Below are positions 21,827 through 23,229 of a stretch of 23,229 nucleotides of DNA, piece after piece. The notes beneath the pieces were generated by a model that had not been told where the DNA came from, made no database searches, and saw only the letters and a program-made list of their open reading frames with translations. Both the position numbers and the translations under genes were made by a program. Numbering within the stretch: the stretch's first letter is position 1; each line of letters opens with the position of its first letter. The stretch lies in the IMG/VR virus record IMGVR_UViG_3300044911_001715, positions 1 through 23,229 of that record, one strand, 5' to 3'. Origin of the DNA: a virus.

Positions 21827-23229
21827 ATGGCATATGAAGTATTAAAAGATAATTATTATCGTTCATCTGTTGGACCTTTGGGCCTTGAACTTGGAATTAG
21901 ATACGATCCAACAAATGGTGACTACGAATTAAAAGAAAAAAATATACTTGGTTATGACGCAGTATCAGGAAATGCAATATTTTATAAAAACGGTAGTTGG
22001 TATAATGATGCATTAAAAGACCCGAATTTATTTACAGATGGGGATCCAAACAAACCAACAGCACTGGCACAACAATTATCGACAGATATAAGAAAAAAAG
22101 TATACGCAGCATATCAAGCAAAAGGAGGTACTGCTGGTGGAAACGTGGTTAATGCTACCGCAAGACCAGCAAATCAAAATAGTCCAGCAGGAGTAAACAA
22201 TAGTTTTCCAGGAACAAATCCAGGAATAGCAACGGCAGTGCCAGGAGTAGGTGGTATATTAGCAGCAACACCAGGGTCAATAAATCTTAATGATACTGCT
22301 AATCTTAATTTTGATAGCAACAACGAAGACAAAATTTTTAAAGATAGTGGTCTATTACTATACCCAATTGATATTTTAAAAAATCAACAAGATACATTAC
22401 AAATTACAATGTATCGTTATCAACCACCATCTGGAGACCTTTTTACAAATCCAAACTTTGATTTCTCATCAGTTTTGATAAAAGGATTACAAAGAAACAG
22501 TGCTTTAAAAAAACCAATTGCAACTACAGTTTTACCAATTCCTTCTGGCATTCAAGATAATAATGCTATAGGTTGGGGAGATGACTCAATGAATAATCTT
22601 ACAGCAGCAGTTGCTGGTAAAGTTAGTTCTAACCGAATGCAAACAGGAATCACACAAGCAGCAATTGCAGCTTTGGCAACTGCGGTCCAGGCAAAGTTTG
22701 GTGTCAATTTGCCTAGTCAAAGTATCTATCAGATAGCAGCAATAGGAAGTGCAGCAGGAACTGGTACTGATTTAAATGCATTATTACAAAATCAACAAAC
22801 CAAAGCAGCAATAACTTCATTATTATTAAAAAATGCTGGATTTGAACTTCCAGCAGAAACTATTTTAGCAAGAGGTTATGGAATTGTCCCAAACTCAAAC
22901 CTTGAATTATTATTCCAAGGTCCAACACTTCGTCAATTTGGTTTCACTTGGCGTATGAGTCCAAGAAGTGCCAGTGAAGCAACAAATGTAAAAAGAATTA
23001 TTCGTATGTTTAAACAGGGAAGTGCCCCAAGAAAATTAAACTCACAGTCTGGTGCTGGTGCTGCTTCTCTTTTTCTTGGAACTCCAAATGTTTTTAAACT
23101 TTCATACAAAACAGGGAATGAAGAAATATCTGGATTAAATAAATTTAAGATTTGTGCTCTTGTTAATATGAGTGTAGTTTATGCTCCTGACGGTCAATGG
23201 GCTGCGTATGATAAAGGACAACCAGTATC
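21827..23229 (+). CDS. 48: Baseplate tail-tube cap, gp48-like, partial (467 codons, runs off right edge)
   Basis: The frame is open from the ATG at 21827 to the end of the window. After an N-terminal region (MAYEVLKDNYYRSSVGPLGL) and a Pro/Asn/Gly-rich linker (about 105-150), the segment 'LLYPIDILKNQQDTLQITMYRYQPP' begins a tube-like beta domain. The motif 'NSNLELLFQGPTLRQFGFTWRMSPRSASEATNVKRIIRMFKQG' and 'FKLSYKTGNEEISGLNKFKICALVNMSVVYAPDGQWAAYDKGQP' match what I know of gp48-type tube caps of T4-like cyanophages. T4 gp48 is 364 aa, so this one is longer, with an Ala/Gln-rich helical insert at about 260-330. It should join baseplate and tube with the gp54-like protein encoded divergently. 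Confidence 0.8.
   Translation, partial: MAYEVLKDNYYRSSVGPLGLELGIRYDPTNGDYELKEKNILGYDAVSGNAIFYKNGSWYNDALKDPNLFTDGDPNKPTALAQQLSTDIRKKVYAAYQAKGGTAGGNVVNATARPANQNSPAGVNNSFPGTNPGIATAVPGVGGILAATPGSINLNDTANLNFDSNNEDKIFKDSGLLLYPIDILKNQQDTLQITMYRYQPPSGDLFTNPNFDFSSVLIKGLQRNSALKKPIATTVLPIPSGIQDNNAIGWGDDSMNNLTAAVAGKVSSNRMQTGITQAAIAALATAVQAKFGVNLPSQSIYQIAAIGSAAGTGTDLNALLQNQQTKAAITSLLLKNAGFELPAETILARGYGIVPNSNLELLFQGPTLRQFGFTWRMSPRSASEATNVKRIIRMFKQGSAPRKLNSQSGAGAASLFLGTPNVFKLSYKTGNEEISGLNKFKICALVNMSVVYAPDGQWAAYDKGQPV

Overview
The window is a tail/baseplate module of an AT-rich T4-like myovirus. The best match is a marine cyanophage or a close relative infecting other marine bacteria. The signs are T4-type hub, tube and head-completion genes, long Ser/Thr/Gly-rich fibre proteins with the 'GIITAssF.GNLTGTATTA' and 'GIGTTNP' repeats of cyanomyovirus fibres, T4-late-type NATAAATA boxes, tightly packed genes, and no tRNA, insertion sequence or host gene. 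Family names below come from reading the protein sequences, not from a database search.

Layout. A divergent promoter region at about 20834-20864 splits the window. To the right on the plus strand are a gp4-like head-completion nuclease, an unrecognised 165-aa protein, and a gp48-like tail-tube cap that runs off the end. To the left, everything is on the minus strand and is read from high to low coordinates. The order is: a tube-like protein (probably gp54), a gp26/gp51-type assembly protein, a 59-aa extension ORF, two large tail proteins carrying peptidoglycan hydrolase domains, a gp27-like hub, a 69-aa protein, a gp5-like hub protein without lysozyme, a separate beta-helical spike, a 287-aa structural protein, a 629-aa coiled-coil structural protein, a 1147-aa fibre with a pectin-lyase-like region, a 120-aa structural protein, a 560-aa fibre, and a fibre of more than 885 aa that runs off the left edge.

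How the genes work together. The hub cluster builds the centre of the baseplate and the puncturing device. The tube-like protein, chaperone and tape-measure candidate are in the order seen in many long-tailed phages (tube, G, T, tape measure). Cell-wall digestion, done by the gp5 lysozyme in T4, appears to have moved to two tail proteins that together carry a lytic transglycosylase, an M23 endopeptidase and an amidase-like domain. The fibre genes then supply host recognition.

Main points for a second look: (1) a classical -1 slippery heptamer with an upstream Shine-Dalgarno-like stimulator at the end of the gp26/gp51-type gene, in the correct frame to fuse it to the downstream 59-aa ORF; (2) an amidase-like domain whose metal and catalytic motifs appear in circularly permuted order; (3) a split, lysozyme-less gp5; (4) near-identical DNA repeats shared between adjacent fibre genes, including a 9-bp in-frame tandem repeat. 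There is no stretch over 300 bases without a gene.
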